Source of the DNA: a virus
Length of the DNA: 46,623 bases
Virus record (IMG/VR): IMGVR_UViG_3300047380_000622
Span: 1 to 46,623 of that record
Strand: one strand, 5' to 3'
The notes beneath the pieces are model-generated. The model ran no database searches. It saw nothing but the letters and a program-made list of their open reading frames with translations, and had not been told where the DNA came from. Below are positions 1-8,382 of this stretch, in pieces (the stretch's first letter is position 1; every line of letters begins with the position of its first letter). Made by a program: the position numbers and the translations under genes.

Positions 1-340
1 GGAAATCGAGACGGAAGTAAGTTGGTTGTGAGAGGTTGTTCCGTATAGAAAAGGTGTTCCACACTGTTAAAGTCAATTAAGACGTGGCATATAATCGTGA
101 GGTGTGGATAGAATCCGAACAGAGAAGTACTTGAAATTTTTGACGAATTGGGAAAGTATGGTAAACGAATTTCTTTATGGTCACTACCTATTGACCTAGA
201 TAAAATTGGGGTAAGGCCTCACTAGAAGGACACGGTGTAAAGAATTGGGTTAATCCCCAAGACATTGAACGATTAGAGTTAACTTTGAAGGAAAGGATAA
301 TAAGGCATGATTCGGAAAGATGCAGTCCCAATTTAAAGAC
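1..340 (+). pseudogene. possible broken plus-strand coding remnant at left edge
   Basis: This stretch lies beyond the gp23 terminator and holds no intact gene. On the plus strand, coding-like peptides appear in alternating frames: ERLFRIEKVFHTV and REVWIESE in frame 3 (about 30-115), then EVLEIFDELGKYGKRISL with WSLPIDLDKIG in frame 1 (about 118-213), then ASLEGHGVKNWVNPQDIERL in frame 3 (about 216-275). Read in order they look like one protein interrupted by several single-base indels and stops. The product is not recognised. A gene here would converge on gp23 and share the terminator at 345-368. It may be a decayed gene, or an intact gene whose sequence near the contig end is poor. It starts outside the window. 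Confidence 0.4.
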
Positions 341-344
341 AAAA

Positions 345-368
345 AAAAGGGTCTCGAAAGACCCTTTT
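345..368 (-). terminator. rho-independent terminator after gp23
   Basis: A 10-bp perfect stem (core GGGTCT/AGACCC flanked by AAAA/TTTT) closes a four-base loop that reads TTCG on the minus strand. The minus-strand transcript then continues into U residues (the A run 341-344 on plus). It lies 20 bases past the gp23 stop and closes the late head operon. The A/T flanks make it able to work in both directions, which fits a convergent plus-strand gene on the left. Confidence 0.9.
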
Positions 369-387
369 AAATGAACTACTAAAATTC

Positions 388-1683
388 TTACAGAATGTTA
401 GAAACTGCCATTTTTCTGAAGTACTGGTTAGTACCTGCAGAAGCAAGACCATTTGGTGGTGTTGAACCAACAAAAGGATTACTTACCATACCATATCTAG
501 TTTTGAAACCGATTTTTGGTTGGAAAGTATTCTCACCGACTGCACGAACCATTTGTAATGGAACGTATGGGCAATAGAATAAACCAGCGTCATAAGGATT
601 TGAACCTCTGTAACCTACAGTCATGTAGTCTGAAGAAGCATATGGGTCTATATAGACTTTAACTCTTCCGTTTAATGTACCAGCAAAAGTATTACCAGTG
701 TCATCTACATTTAGTCCTGTATTAAGAGCAGGTGTATAATCTAATACACCAGCCATTGATAATGCAGAAGCAACATCAGAAGAACATAAGATAAAGTTAC
801 CTTTTCCTCTTCTTGTTTCTTTTGCGATTACGTTAGCTTCTCTTTCGATTTGGAACAATAATCCTTTGAACTTCTCAACAGACCATCTACCGTTAGCATC
901 AACATCTAAGTTGAATGTACCAGCAGCAGCAGTAGCAGCCGCACCAGTTTTAGCCTGGTTGTTAACTCCTCTGATTACTTCTCTGTTTATCTCTGCAAGT
1001 ATTTCACTTGAAAGAATGTTTGCAAGTTCTGACTCAGCGTCAAGACCATGAATTGCTTTAAGGTCTTGTGCAAGTTCTAATGTGTATTCTGCTTTTAATG
1101 CTCTGGAAACTGCTGTCACAGTAGCTTTTTCAATTGAGAAACTCATTTCTGCGAAATGATTGTCTGATGCATCACCTAAAGCTTCCGCTTCAGCTGTTGA
1201 CATACCTGTTTCTGTTTGAGAAGCGTAAGAACCGTTAAACGGGTCTCCACTGTGGTCTGTACCTACAGTCGTAGATTCTGTTTGTGGGTTAGCAGAATAA
1301 CCAGTTCTTGCTTCGTTGTGAAGCGCCTCTGATTCTGCTGTCCTAACAGCGTTTACGTCATCATGATATCTTGCCTTCATAGCAAAGATAAGACCTGTAG
1401 GGCCAGTCATTGGTTGAACACCACAAATGTCGTAAGCAACGAGATTTGGCATAGCACGTCTAACGAGACTGATTAAAATCGGGTCCCAGTTAGATATCGC
1501 ACTTCCAGTAGCATTTAAAGGTGCTGCTTCACCTAGAGTTGCTCTATCTTCTTTAAGAGCAATTTCTTGGTTTTCTAATATTACAGCAGTAACAGCCTTC
1601 TTGTAGTTATCCTCGATTTTTGGCAAATCGGAATGTTCTAGAATCGGACTCCACTTTTCTTGTAAGTTTTCTGATAAAAACAT
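388..1683 (-). CDS. gp23: major capsid protein gp23
   Basis: Major head subunit of the T4 family, 431 residues (T4 gp23 has 521). The N-terminal region (MFLSENLQEKW... with a conserved NATGSAISNWDPILI stretch near residues 57-71) and the following RRAMPNL and GVQPMTGPTGLIFAM segments are typical of marine T4-like gp23. The head protease gp21 cuts T4 gp23 after Glu in an (L/I)xE context; a matching LGE/A site occurs at residues 50-53, so the mature protein would probably begin at Ala53. An AAGGA ribosome site stands 8 bases before the ATG, and the scaffold gene ends 17 bases upstream. This is the last gene of the operon and is followed directly by a strong terminator. Identity is secure; the cleavage site is inferred. 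Confidence 0.96.
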   Translation of the reverse strand: MFLSENLQEKWSPILEHSDLPKIEDNYKKAVTAVILENQEIALKEDRATLGEAAPLNATGSAISNWDPILISLVRRAMPNLVAYDICGVQPMTGPTGLIFAMKARYHDDVNAVRTAESEALHNEARTGYSANPQTESTTVGTDHSGDPFNGSYASQTETGMSTAEAEALGDASDNHFAEMSFSIEKATVTAVSRALKAEYTLELAQDLKAIHGLDAESELANILSSEILAEINREVIRGVNNQAKTGAAATAAAGTFNLDVDANGRWSVEKFKGLLFQIEREANVIAKETRRGKGNFILCSSDVASALSMAGVLDYTPALNTGLNVDDTGNTFAGTLNGRVKVYIDPYASSDYMTVGYRGSNPYDAGLFYCPYVPLQMVRAVGENTFQPKIGFKTRYGMVSNPFVGSTPPNGLASAGTNQYFRKMAVSNIL

Positions 1684-1700
1684 ATTATTTTTCCTTTAAA

Positions 1701-3041
1701 TTAACCTAATGGTTTTAGTTTTGATAATGCGTTAGCATAAGTTGCGATTTCAGGTGCAAGTACTGGTTCGTCTGATTCTTCAGATATCACCCCTGTACCT
1801 TCTTCAACAACAGTATCTTCAACTAGTTTTTCACCTTCAACAGGGAAGTATGCATTCTTAACTTCTGAAACTTTCTCAGCGAAATCTTCAGCGTCTTTAA
1901 AGTCTACTCCTTCTGCAAGTGAAACTAGTTTCTCTGTTTGTGATTCAGTTAGGTCTTCGCAGGCCTCTGTTATCACATTTGCTCTTTTGAGTGTATCCAA
2001 CTCTTCAGTGATGTCCATGTTCTTAGTGACTTCACCGTCAAGTTTTTGTTCCATCTCATCCAAACGATTTGCGAGTTCATCAATAACATCATACTTATCT
2101 TCAGGGACATCAACATAATGTTCTACGAACAATGTTTTTAATCCTTCGATAAAGTTTTCAGTCATTTCTGACCTCAAACCTCTTTCTATCGCAAGTTCGT
2201 TTTCTTTCGTCCACTCTTCTGCACAATATGTTAAGTATTTGTCAACACCTTCCGAAAGGTCAGTTTTAACTTTCTCAACCGAGGTTTTTAATTCTTCGGA
2301 GTATTGAGACTCCAACTCTTCTTTAATCTCTGCAACTTTTGAAGTTACTGCAGCCTTAAAGATTGTTTTCGCCTTTTCAGCATTTTCTTCTGAAAGGTCT
2401 AAAGATTCTGAAATTTTAGATAGGTCGTCATCTATTTCGATTTCAACTAAAGAAGACTCAAGTTCAGTAGATACTTCTTCATCTACTTCTACTTCAACTT
2501 CTTCTTCAACTTCTTCGTCTTTCTTTTTAGACATTTTGCCATAAGTTTCAGTAACTTCTTCTTCTGTCATAGACTTTAAAGATTCTACTACTTTTCTAGC
2601 AACTTCTGCCTTTGTCAAACTTTCGTCAACTTCCTCTTCAGATATTGTTCCCAATACTGATTGGATTTCTTCCTTAGTCATTTCCTTCATGTTGTTGACG
2701 ATAGCCTTGATTGATTCCATTTTTGAAGATTTGACTTCGTCTTTTTTAGACTCTTCTTCATCTTCTGAAACCTTTTTCAATTTTGGTTGTCCTTCTGCCT
2801 TGTCTGCATTTTTTTGTTGTGCATCACCAGTTACTGGTTTCACATTTTCTGCAGATTTGATACTTGAGACTGCTTTGTCAACAGGATTTTCTTCAGGTTT
2901 GACGACTTCAACTTTTCCTGACTCTATTGACTCAGCATCAGATGAACCTTGTTTGACTGGTTTAGTGTCGCCTTTCTCAGCACCGTCATGAGGTTGTTTT
3001 ACCTCTTCGATACTTTCTAGGTTGTTTTCTAACTCTGCCAT
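1701..3041 (-). CDS. gp22: prohead scaffold (core) protein gp22-like
   Basis: Internal head-assembly scaffold, identified by position between the protease gp21 and capsid gp23 genes and by composition. The 446-residue product is extremely rich in Glu, Lys, Ser and Val, with long predicted helical or coiled-coil stretches (for example residues 85-260) and an acidic E/V run near residues 175-190. It is much longer than T4 gp22 (269 residues); the first 130 or so residues look like a disordered acidic extension. Family members are degraded by gp21 inside the prohead. The gene has its own late promoter (TATAAATA at 3081-3088), an AGGAG site just before the ATG and a leader of about 34 bases. Sequence similarity within this family is low, so the call rests on context and composition. 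Confidence 0.88.
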   Translation of the reverse strand: MAELENNLESIEEVKQPHDGAEKGDTKPVKQGSSDAESIESGKVEVVKPEENPVDKAVSSIKSAENVKPVTGDAQQKNADKAEGQPKLKKVSEDEEESKKDEVKSSKMESIKAIVNNMKEMTKEEIQSVLGTISEEEVDESLTKAEVARKVVESLKSMTEEEVTETYGKMSKKKDEEVEEEVEVEVDEEVSTELESSLVEIEIDDDLSKISESLDLSEENAEKAKTIFKAAVTSKVAEIKEELESQYSEELKTSVEKVKTDLSEGVDKYLTYCAEEWTKENELAIERGLRSEMTENFIEGLKTLFVEHYVDVPEDKYDVIDELANRLDEMEQKLDGEVTKNMDITEELDTLKRANVITEACEDLTESQTEKLVSLAEGVDFKDAEDFAEKVSEVKNAYFPVEGEKLVEDTVVEEGTGVISEESDEPVLAPEIATYANALSKLKPLG

Positions 3042-3080
3042 TTTTTTCTCCTGTTTAGTTTCTAATTGAACTACTTAATT

Positions 3081-3088
3081 TATTTATA
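3081..3088 (-). promoter_or_regulatory. T4-type late promoter box for gp22
   Basis: A perfect TATAAATA on the minus strand lies in the 49-base gap between gp21 and gp22. With T4 geometry, transcription would start near 3075, giving a leader of about 34 bases with an AGGAG ribosome site before the gp22 ATG at 3041. Confidence 0.8.
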
Positions 3089-3090
3089 TA

Positions 3091-3744
3091 TTATAGGTTC
3101 TCAACGAACTTTTTCCAAAGGTTTAACTTCGTTTCTTCTAAGTTATTTAGGGAAGCAGACTTTAGTTGTCTTTGCATCCTTTCCATTTCTACTGCCTTTA
3201 ATATACCATTCTCCATTACCCATTCTACTCCTTCCATGATACCTTCAACGAAGGCCTCGGGAGCAGAGGGGTCAGCAACGATATCACCTGCAGTTGCAAG
3301 TTGAAAATCGTCCTTCACATATTGAGCACCACCTTTTTGTTCTAGTGAACCTAGTCCACGAGATGATACTCCTAATTTAGCACCGTCATCTATCAAATTT
3401 CTTACAATTTGACCGTTTGGTGTACTTAAAATCTTTGCTTTACCCACATAATTGTTACCATCTTCTTCTAAAGATGTAATCATGTGTGATACTTTATCCA
3501 AATTAATTGTCGGGCCGTCAGGATGTCCTAACTCACCGAATGCACGTTTTTTCTCTACAAATTCTTTACAATAACGGTTAACTTCTTTTCTCATAACCTC
3601 TTTAGGATATACTCTACCGTTTCTGTTTTTAATTTCAGATTGCATAAAAATACCTTCTATGAAGTATTCTTTTTCACCCTTTTCGTTTTGTTCTATAATT
3701 ACAGGTTGAACTGCGTAATCATTAAACTCTGATATTAATTTCAT
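3091..3744 (-). CDS. gp21: prohead core protease gp21
   Basis: Head maturation serine protease of the T4 gp21 family, 217 residues (T4: 212). It digests scaffold proteins and trims gp23 inside the prohead. The visible signature is the His motif FGELGHPD (His74) followed by the nucleophile region KLGVSSRGLGS (Ser127/Ser128), in the order and spacing of this protease clan. The segment GIFMQSEIKNRNGRVYPKEV (31-50) is the typical early substrate-site strand. The start ATG overlaps the end of the upstream gp68-like gene by 23 bases, so translation is probably coupled. The gene ends just before the gp22 late promoter. Confidence 0.95.
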   Translation of the reverse strand: MKLISEFNDYAVQPVIIEQNEKGEKEYFIEGIFMQSEIKNRNGRVYPKEVMRKEVNRYCKEFVEKKRAFGELGHPDGPTINLDKVSHMITSLEEDGNNYVGKAKILSTPNGQIVRNLIDDGAKLGVSSRGLGSLEQKGGAQYVKDDFQLATAGDIVADPSAPEAFVEGIMEGVEWVMENGILKAVEMERMQRQLKSASLNNLEETKLNLWKKFVENL

Positions 3745-4021
3745 TGATAATTTCCTCTATCTTTGTATCCTTTTCAATCAAATCGTTCATAATAATACGG
3801 ATATTGTTAAATTCTTTCTCTGCTTCTCTTACACTTGTAAAAGATTCACTTAATTTGTTACCATCTATGATGATATTGAAGTCTTCATTAGTTCTAGTTA
3901 AGACTACATTAACTCTTTGTTCTCCTATTTCAACGAAGTTTCTTTTAACTTCAAATGCATTAAACGGAATATCATTACGAGATTCGTTTAATTCAGTTAA
4001 AACAGAAGAGAAACTTTTCAT
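3722..4021 (-). CDS. gp68: probable prohead core protein gp68-like
   Basis: A 99-residue protein in the exact T4 position of gene 68, between the gp67-like gene and the protease gene 21. The N-terminus MKSFSSVLTELNES resembles the start of small prohead core proteins, and the C-terminal half (EAEKEFNNIRIIMNDLIEKD) is a charged helix. T4 gp68 (141 residues) is a minor core component affecting head shape. The ATG overlaps the preceding stop (TAATG), and its 3' end overlaps gp21 by 23 bases, so all three core genes look translationally coupled. The family name rests mainly on gene order; sequence alone would not prove it. Confidence 0.65.
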   Translation of the reverse strand: MKSFSSVLTELNESRNDIPFNAFEVKRNFVEIGEQRVNVVLTRTNEDFNIIIDGNKLSESFTSVREAEKEFNNIRIIMNDLIEKDTKIEEIINEINIRV

Positions 4022-4200
4022 TACTCACCTGTTGGTTCAGTTGTTGGTGCATCTACCCAGTCTACTTGCATCTCAACTCTTTTCATATCAACTGCATCTG
4101 CAGCCTTTTGTTTAATACCTTGTGCAATACTTGTCTTTGCATCTTGCAGTTGACCATTTTCTATTTGGTCTACTATTTGTTTTGCAATTTCACTACTCAT
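4021..4200 (-). CDS. gp67: probable prohead core protein gp67-like (small)
   Basis: A 59-residue reading frame fills the gap between gp20 and gp68 and uses an ATG two bases after the portal stop. The peptide begins MSSEIAKQIVDQIENGQLQD, continues with a basic helix (AKTSIAQGIKQKAADAVDMK) and ends with an acidic, Pro/Thr-rich tail (DWVDAPTTEPTGE). T4 gp67 (80 residues) is likewise a small helix followed by a very acidic tail, sits at this locus, and is cut by gp21 into internal head peptides. The tail here is less acidic than in T4. The stop codon overlaps the next ATG (TAATG). Confidence 0.65.
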   Translation of the reverse strand: MSSEIAKQIVDQIENGQLQDAKTSIAQGIKQKAADAVDMKRVEMQVDWVDAPTTEPTGE

Positions 4201-4202
4201 TA

Positions 4203-5738
4203 TTAGAATCCTCCAAAGTCATCATTATCTTCATCTCCACCTTCATCTTTTTCGGTGTTGATTTGTTTATCAATTAATTTTATATCCTCATCTGATTGCA
4301 TTAAAACATATTTTCTAACCCAATCTTTAGAGTAATACTGTCCAACATACTCTGATACTTGTCCGAGAGTGTCTATTCTCTCCTTTAGTATCTCTGCATC
4401 TTTCAACTCTGTAAAGTGGTTGTCGGTTGCAAATTGAAACTGAACAAATTCTTTTACTGTACTATCATACTCTTCTGCATTGATTATCTCTTTTAGAACT
4501 AATTGTGTTCTAAGGATATCAATGAAAACCCTTGCAAACTTCTTCTGAAGTCTGTTAGTGAACTTATTAAACTTAAGTTCATCTCTATTAATCTCTGAAG
4601 CACGACCCATGTTAAATCCATTGTCGGCCTCCATTCTAGAAGCAGGTACATTAAGAGATTGATATAACTTCTTCTTGAAGTATTCTATATCATCTATGTC
4701 TGCAAGGTTTTGTCCACCAGGCAATGTACTAATCTCTGTTCCTCTACCACCCTCTCTTCTAGGTAACCAAAAATCTTCTAACATACTCATATGTTTTCTA
4801 TCATCTTTGATTTCACCAGTATCTGCATTGTAAACAAGTTTATTCTTATACTTGTTCATTGTCTCTGCAAGGTACTGTTCTGCCTTTGCCTTAGGTAAGT
4901 TACCTACATCAATATAAAAAATTCTTCTTTCAGGAGCCCTTGATATACGGTATATAACAAGTGCATCTTCCATCATTGATAACTGATTTGCAGTCTTCAA
5001 TGCCTTATGCAAATACCCGATTACAACATTCTTTGTGTAATCAAGTAGACCTGAAGTAGTATATGATACAGCCTCGGGTGCAATTTTAACTGTTGTTCCT
5101 TCTGTTGCAGAAGACTTATCGAATCCTCTGTCATTAAACATGTAGAACTCTTCCATCTTTTTGATTCGTTCTATACCTGTCTTAGGGTCTTTATCCTTTT
5201 CAACATGTCTAACTTTTTTAATTTTTAATGGGTCTACGTTCCTTAAGTCTACTATACCTAATTTAGGTCTTTTAGAGTCAACGACTTTATGGAAATATAC
5301 TCTTCCATCAACGTACCACTTTCTGAATATTTCATGAGAGTTCTGATTGAACTTCATCATCCCTAAGATGTGATTAAACTCGTCTTGTATCTTTCCTTTG
5401 ATACTATCAGAGAGTTTAACGTCTCTCAAGTCGAGTGTCACAATCTTATCTGAAACATCAGACGTGATACACTCATTAACTATGTCTTCGATTGCAGAGT
5501 CACACTCTGGCACCAAAGAAGTTTCACGATATCTACGAATGAGTTCTGCCTCATTTTTGATACCACCTTCCATGTCGACATAGGCACCATAAGCACCTCC
5601 TGCGACATAACCTGCCTGTTGAGCAATGACGGGTGTTCCATCATCATCAACTGGTGGCACGAATGACTTAGCATTCGGTGCCTCCGTATTCCTTAACTCG
5701 TCTTTTTTACGAGTAATTTCGTACCCAAATAATTCCAT
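4203..5738 (-). CDS. gp20: portal vertex protein gp20
   Basis: Portal protein forming the dodecameric ring at the head vertex through which DNA is packaged and the neck attached; 511 residues (T4: 524). The central region carries the family's typical segments: RYRETSLVPECDSAIEDIVN (69-88), MMEDALVIYRISRAPERRIF near 255-275, and PASRMEADNGFNMGRASEI near 365-383. The C-terminus is an acidic Asp/Glu-rich tail. The gene lies between tail tube gp19 and the prohead core genes. No convincing ribosome site lies close to the ATG: TATAAATA (5744-5751) ends six bases before it, so the late transcript may be leaderless. A GGTGG at 5752-5756 lies upstream of the predicted start of transcription. Confidence 0.95.
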   Translation of the reverse strand: MELFGYEITRKKDELRNTEAPNAKSFVPPVDDDGTPVIAQQAGYVAGGAYGAYVDMEGGIKNEAELIRRYRETSLVPECDSAIEDIVNECITSDVSDKIVTLDLRDVKLSDSIKGKIQDEFNHILGMMKFNQNSHEIFRKWYVDGRVYFHKVVDSKRPKLGIVDLRNVDPLKIKKVRHVEKDKDPKTGIERIKKMEEFYMFNDRGFDKSSATEGTTVKIAPEAVSYTTSGLLDYTKNVVIGYLHKALKTANQLSMMEDALVIYRISRAPERRIFYIDVGNLPKAKAEQYLAETMNKYKNKLVYNADTGEIKDDRKHMSMLEDFWLPRREGGRGTEISTLPGGQNLADIDDIEYFKKKLYQSLNVPASRMEADNGFNMGRASEINRDELKFNKFTNRLQKKFARVFIDILRTQLVLKEIINAEEYDSTVKEFVQFQFATDNHFTELKDAEILKERIDTLGQVSEYVGQYYSKDWVRKYVLMQSDEDIKLIDKQINTEKDEGGDEDNDDFGGF

Positions 5739-5743
5739 ACTAA

Positions 5744-5751
5744 TATTTATA
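5744..5751 (-). promoter_or_regulatory. late promoter box abutting the gp20 ATG
   Basis: A perfect TATAAATA on the minus strand lies in the 43-base gap between gp19 and gp20. The A of the gp20 ATG is six bases past the last A of the box, where T4 late transcripts begin. This predicts a leaderless gp20 mRNA from this promoter, in addition to read-through from gp18/gp19. Confidence 0.7.
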
Positions 5752-5781
5752 CCACCTAAATGTGGTGATATTCACAACTAT

Positions 5782-6279
5782 TTACTTAACTCTATCCCAA
5801 TGCGAGTATGAGAACGTAACTTCAAATGTTTCCAATGCAGAAGCCTCATCACTTGATAAAGAGATAGCGTTTATTGCATTTGGGAAAATATTAAAGAACT
5901 CATATCTAGCAAGGACGGAGTCGTCTTTATGTAACTGTTCAACATATGCACGAGAAAGTAAATAATCCGTGTTTGTTGATGCATCAGTTGTAGTCAATGA
6001 AGCAATATCTTCTTGCCATGCCTCTAAAGCAGTTCTAGAAGAAAATTCTACATCATTTATTAATGTGATTGTCCAGTCTTCAAAAGTCCTATCTCCTGCG
6101 AGTTTAAGATTTTGTCCTCTGAATGGTACACTAATAACATTTACACTAGCAGCAGGAATCTGAGCAGCAGAACATAAAAATTCTATCTTTTCTCCACTTC
6201 TAGGTATAAAGACTCTGTATCTGTTTGCCCTAGGGCCTCCACCTACAAGTTGTGCTTTAAATTGGTCTATTGTTGCCAT
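5782..6279 (-). CDS. gp19: tail tube protein gp19
   Basis: Inner tail tube subunit, 165 residues (T4: 163). The N-terminal part (GGPRANRYRVFIP, then FLCSAAQIPAASVNVISVPF and RGQNLKLAGDRTFEDWTITL) is typical of marine T4-like gp19. The C-terminal VTFSYSHWDRVK is the closing strand. The hexameric tube is surrounded by the gp18 sheath and conducts DNA. It directly follows the sheath gene, with an AGGAG site 9 bases before the ATG in a 13-base gap, so both are probably co-transcribed from the gp18 promoter. Confidence 0.95.
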   Translation of the reverse strand: MATIDQFKAQLVGGGPRANRYRVFIPRSGEKIEFLCSAAQIPAASVNVISVPFRGQNLKLAGDRTFEDWTITLINDVEFSSRTALEAWQEDIASLTTTDASTNTDYLLSRAYVEQLHKDDSVLARYEFFNIFPNAINAISLSSDEASALETFEVTFSYSHWDRVK

Positions 6280-6292
6280 TTATATACTCCTG

Positions 6293-8305
6293 TTATACTG
6301 CACTATAAATTTCTTCAAACTCAATCCCTGACCTTGCAGCCACGAAGTTAAGTGTAATGAAGTTGATTGATTTAGCAGGTTTTACAAAGATTGAACAAAC
6401 AAATTCGTTTCTATCAATCACTGAATCAGTATTGTTTGTTTCGTCACAAACTACTGAAAAGTCTACTAAACCTCTTCTGTTCTTAACATCTCTTAGGAAA
6501 GGTTCTACTGCACTTCTAAATTGAGCACGAGTGAATGCATCATTGTATTCAAATAATTGTGCTTTAGCGGCAGTTGCAATTGCCTTTTCTAGGACAATGA
6601 ATAGTCTTCTTACATTGACTCTATCGAATGCAGAAGGACTTGTTAATGCAGTTTTATCTCCGAACAATACTGTTCCTTGACCTGCAAATGTAACTATTGG
6701 GTTGATTCTTGCACGATATAAGTCGTCTCTTGAAGACTTCTTAGGATTAAATGCAAGTTTAGTAATACCTAAGTATTGACCTCTTGAGAATCCAGCAGGT
6801 GAGAACCATGCATCACTCAATAAGTCTGACCTTGCCATAATACCTGCAGTGTGTCCATTTCCTGGCACCCAACAGTATCTGTCGTTAAATCTGTCGTATT
6901 GGTATACCCAACCACTGTCTAATACTGCGTAAGAACTAGATGTCACGTTTGTGAAATCAGTCTTAACATTTTCAACTTGAGTAGATTCTAATGCGACATT
7001 AACTAGTGAACTTCTTCTTGGAGAAGCAACCAGCATACAGTCTTTTCTATCTTCACAAAGTAATACTAATTGATTTAAAATTGTGTTATGGTCTGCAATA
7101 GTGTCTTGTTCTGTTCCACTACCGTTATCTGTTCTTGTTGAACCAACTAAGACTAAAGAGATGTCTATTGTTTCTGCATCTCCGAAGTGTGTTGTGTAAG
7201 CGTCTGTTTTTTGTCCTGCAGTACCTAATCTTCCATCACTTCCACCACTAAATCCTGTTTGTAATGGTAATAAAGGTTGTCCGAATGCAGTTCCACCAGC
7301 AACTGTTGCAAGTGTTCTTGATTCTGTTGCAGATGTGTGAGTTGTAGTAGCGTTACCTGACCAATAAACATAGTCTGAACCTCTTGCGAGTACATCTCTG
7401 TAGTAGTTAGAACGACCTTGTTCATCTTTAGCATCTGATGCCATTGATAAGAACCCGTATGTTTCTAATACTTCGCCTGGAATTCCTGTTAATAGACCTT
7501 CTTCGTCTAAAACAACAATATGACACTCGTCATTTACTGCACCTACTTTAATTGCGTTTGCAGATGAGCCTGGTGCCTTATCGAATAAGTTGTGGAATTT
7601 CCAATATCTATCGATAGTAGTTCCATCAGGGACTGCAACTGTTAAACCTGTCTTTGTTGGTGTTCCTATAGTCTCAATTGTTAATGTTACTGCAGTCGGT
7701 GTTGTTAATACTTTATATTGTTGTGAGTGGTTTGCAAACTGTACTATGTCTCCAATTTGGAATACATTACTACCGTCTACCTCAACTGTTGTTGTTCCTA
7801 CTGCAAGGTCTACTGCAGAATCTCCTGAAACACTGTTAACAGCGGTTACTGCATCATTGTAATATGCATTTGAAGAAGCACATACTTCTACTGAAAGTGA
7901 ATTACCTAATGCTCCTGCATATTTTGATATAAATGTTCCTACCGTTGATGCTTGTGAACCGTCTCTATAATCTTCTATATATTGTTCATTATTTTTTAGT
8001 AGTTTAGACCCACCTAATGCGTTTGCAGAAAGTAATCCTGTTGAATTTAATCTTACCACTCTCAATGAAGAACCATATTTTAAGAAAGATTCTGCAGTAA
8101 AATAGTCTTCTGAACCTGCTTCTGTATTTGCAGGATTACCGAACACACTATTAAAACCTTTTGAATCTGAAACTGTTATTACTTCATCAACAGGGCCCCA
8201 TTGAAATGAACCAGCGAATGCACCAGTTGTGCTTGAAACTGCTGGTACAACATTTGTAAGGTCGACTTCTTTGACCTGTACGCCTGGTGATACTTGAAAT
8301 GCCAT
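6293..8305 (-). CDS. gp18: tail sheath protein gp18
   Basis: Contractile sheath subunit, 670 residues (T4: 659). The N-terminus (MAFQVSPGVQVKEVDLTNVV, then TGAFAGSFQWGPVDEV) forms the inter-subunit strands typical of the family. The C-terminal region (FVKPAKSINFITLNFVAARS) is the conserved core that contacts the tube. Residues of roughly 130-230 form a more variable, Thr/Val-rich outer domain. It has its own late promoter at 8347-8354 and an AGGAG site before the ATG, as expected for a very abundant virion protein. Confidence 0.96.
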   Translation of the reverse strand: MAFQVSPGVQVKEVDLTNVVPAVSSTTGAFAGSFQWGPVDEVITVSDSKGFNSVFGNPANTEAGSEDYFTAESFLKYGSSLRVVRLNSTGLLSANALGGSKLLKNNEQYIEDYRDGSQASTVGTFISKYAGALGNSLSVEVCASSNAYYNDAVTAVNSVSGDSAVDLAVGTTTVEVDGSNVFQIGDIVQFANHSQQYKVLTTPTAVTLTIETIGTPTKTGLTVAVPDGTTIDRYWKFHNLFDKAPGSSANAIKVGAVNDECHIVVLDEEGLLTGIPGEVLETYGFLSMASDAKDEQGRSNYYRDVLARGSDYVYWSGNATTTHTSATESRTLATVAGGTAFGQPLLPLQTGFSGGSDGRLGTAGQKTDAYTTHFGDAETIDISLVLVGSTRTDNGSGTEQDTIADHNTILNQLVLLCEDRKDCMLVASPRRSSLVNVALESTQVENVKTDFTNVTSSSYAVLDSGWVYQYDRFNDRYCWVPGNGHTAGIMARSDLLSDAWFSPAGFSRGQYLGITKLAFNPKKSSRDDLYRARINPIVTFAGQGTVLFGDKTALTSPSAFDRVNVRRLFIVLEKAIATAAKAQLFEYNDAFTRAQFRSAVEPFLRDVKNRRGLVDFSVVCDETNNTDSVIDRNEFVCSIFVKPAKSINFITLNFVAARSGIEFEEIYSAV

Positions 8306-8346
8306 ACTTTTCTCCTGTTAATGTAAAAAGTTTGTTTTACTTGATA

Positions 8347-8354
8347 TATTTATA
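8347..8354 (-). promoter_or_regulatory. late promoter box for gp18
   Basis: A perfect TATAAATA on the minus strand lies in the 77-base gap between terminase gp17 and sheath gp18. The predicted start near 8341 gives a leader of about 36 bases with an AGGAG ribosome site before the ATG at 8305. It allows high sheath expression independent of terminase. Confidence 0.8.
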
Positions 8355-8382
8355 ACTTTAATAACTCTAACAAATAAATTAA

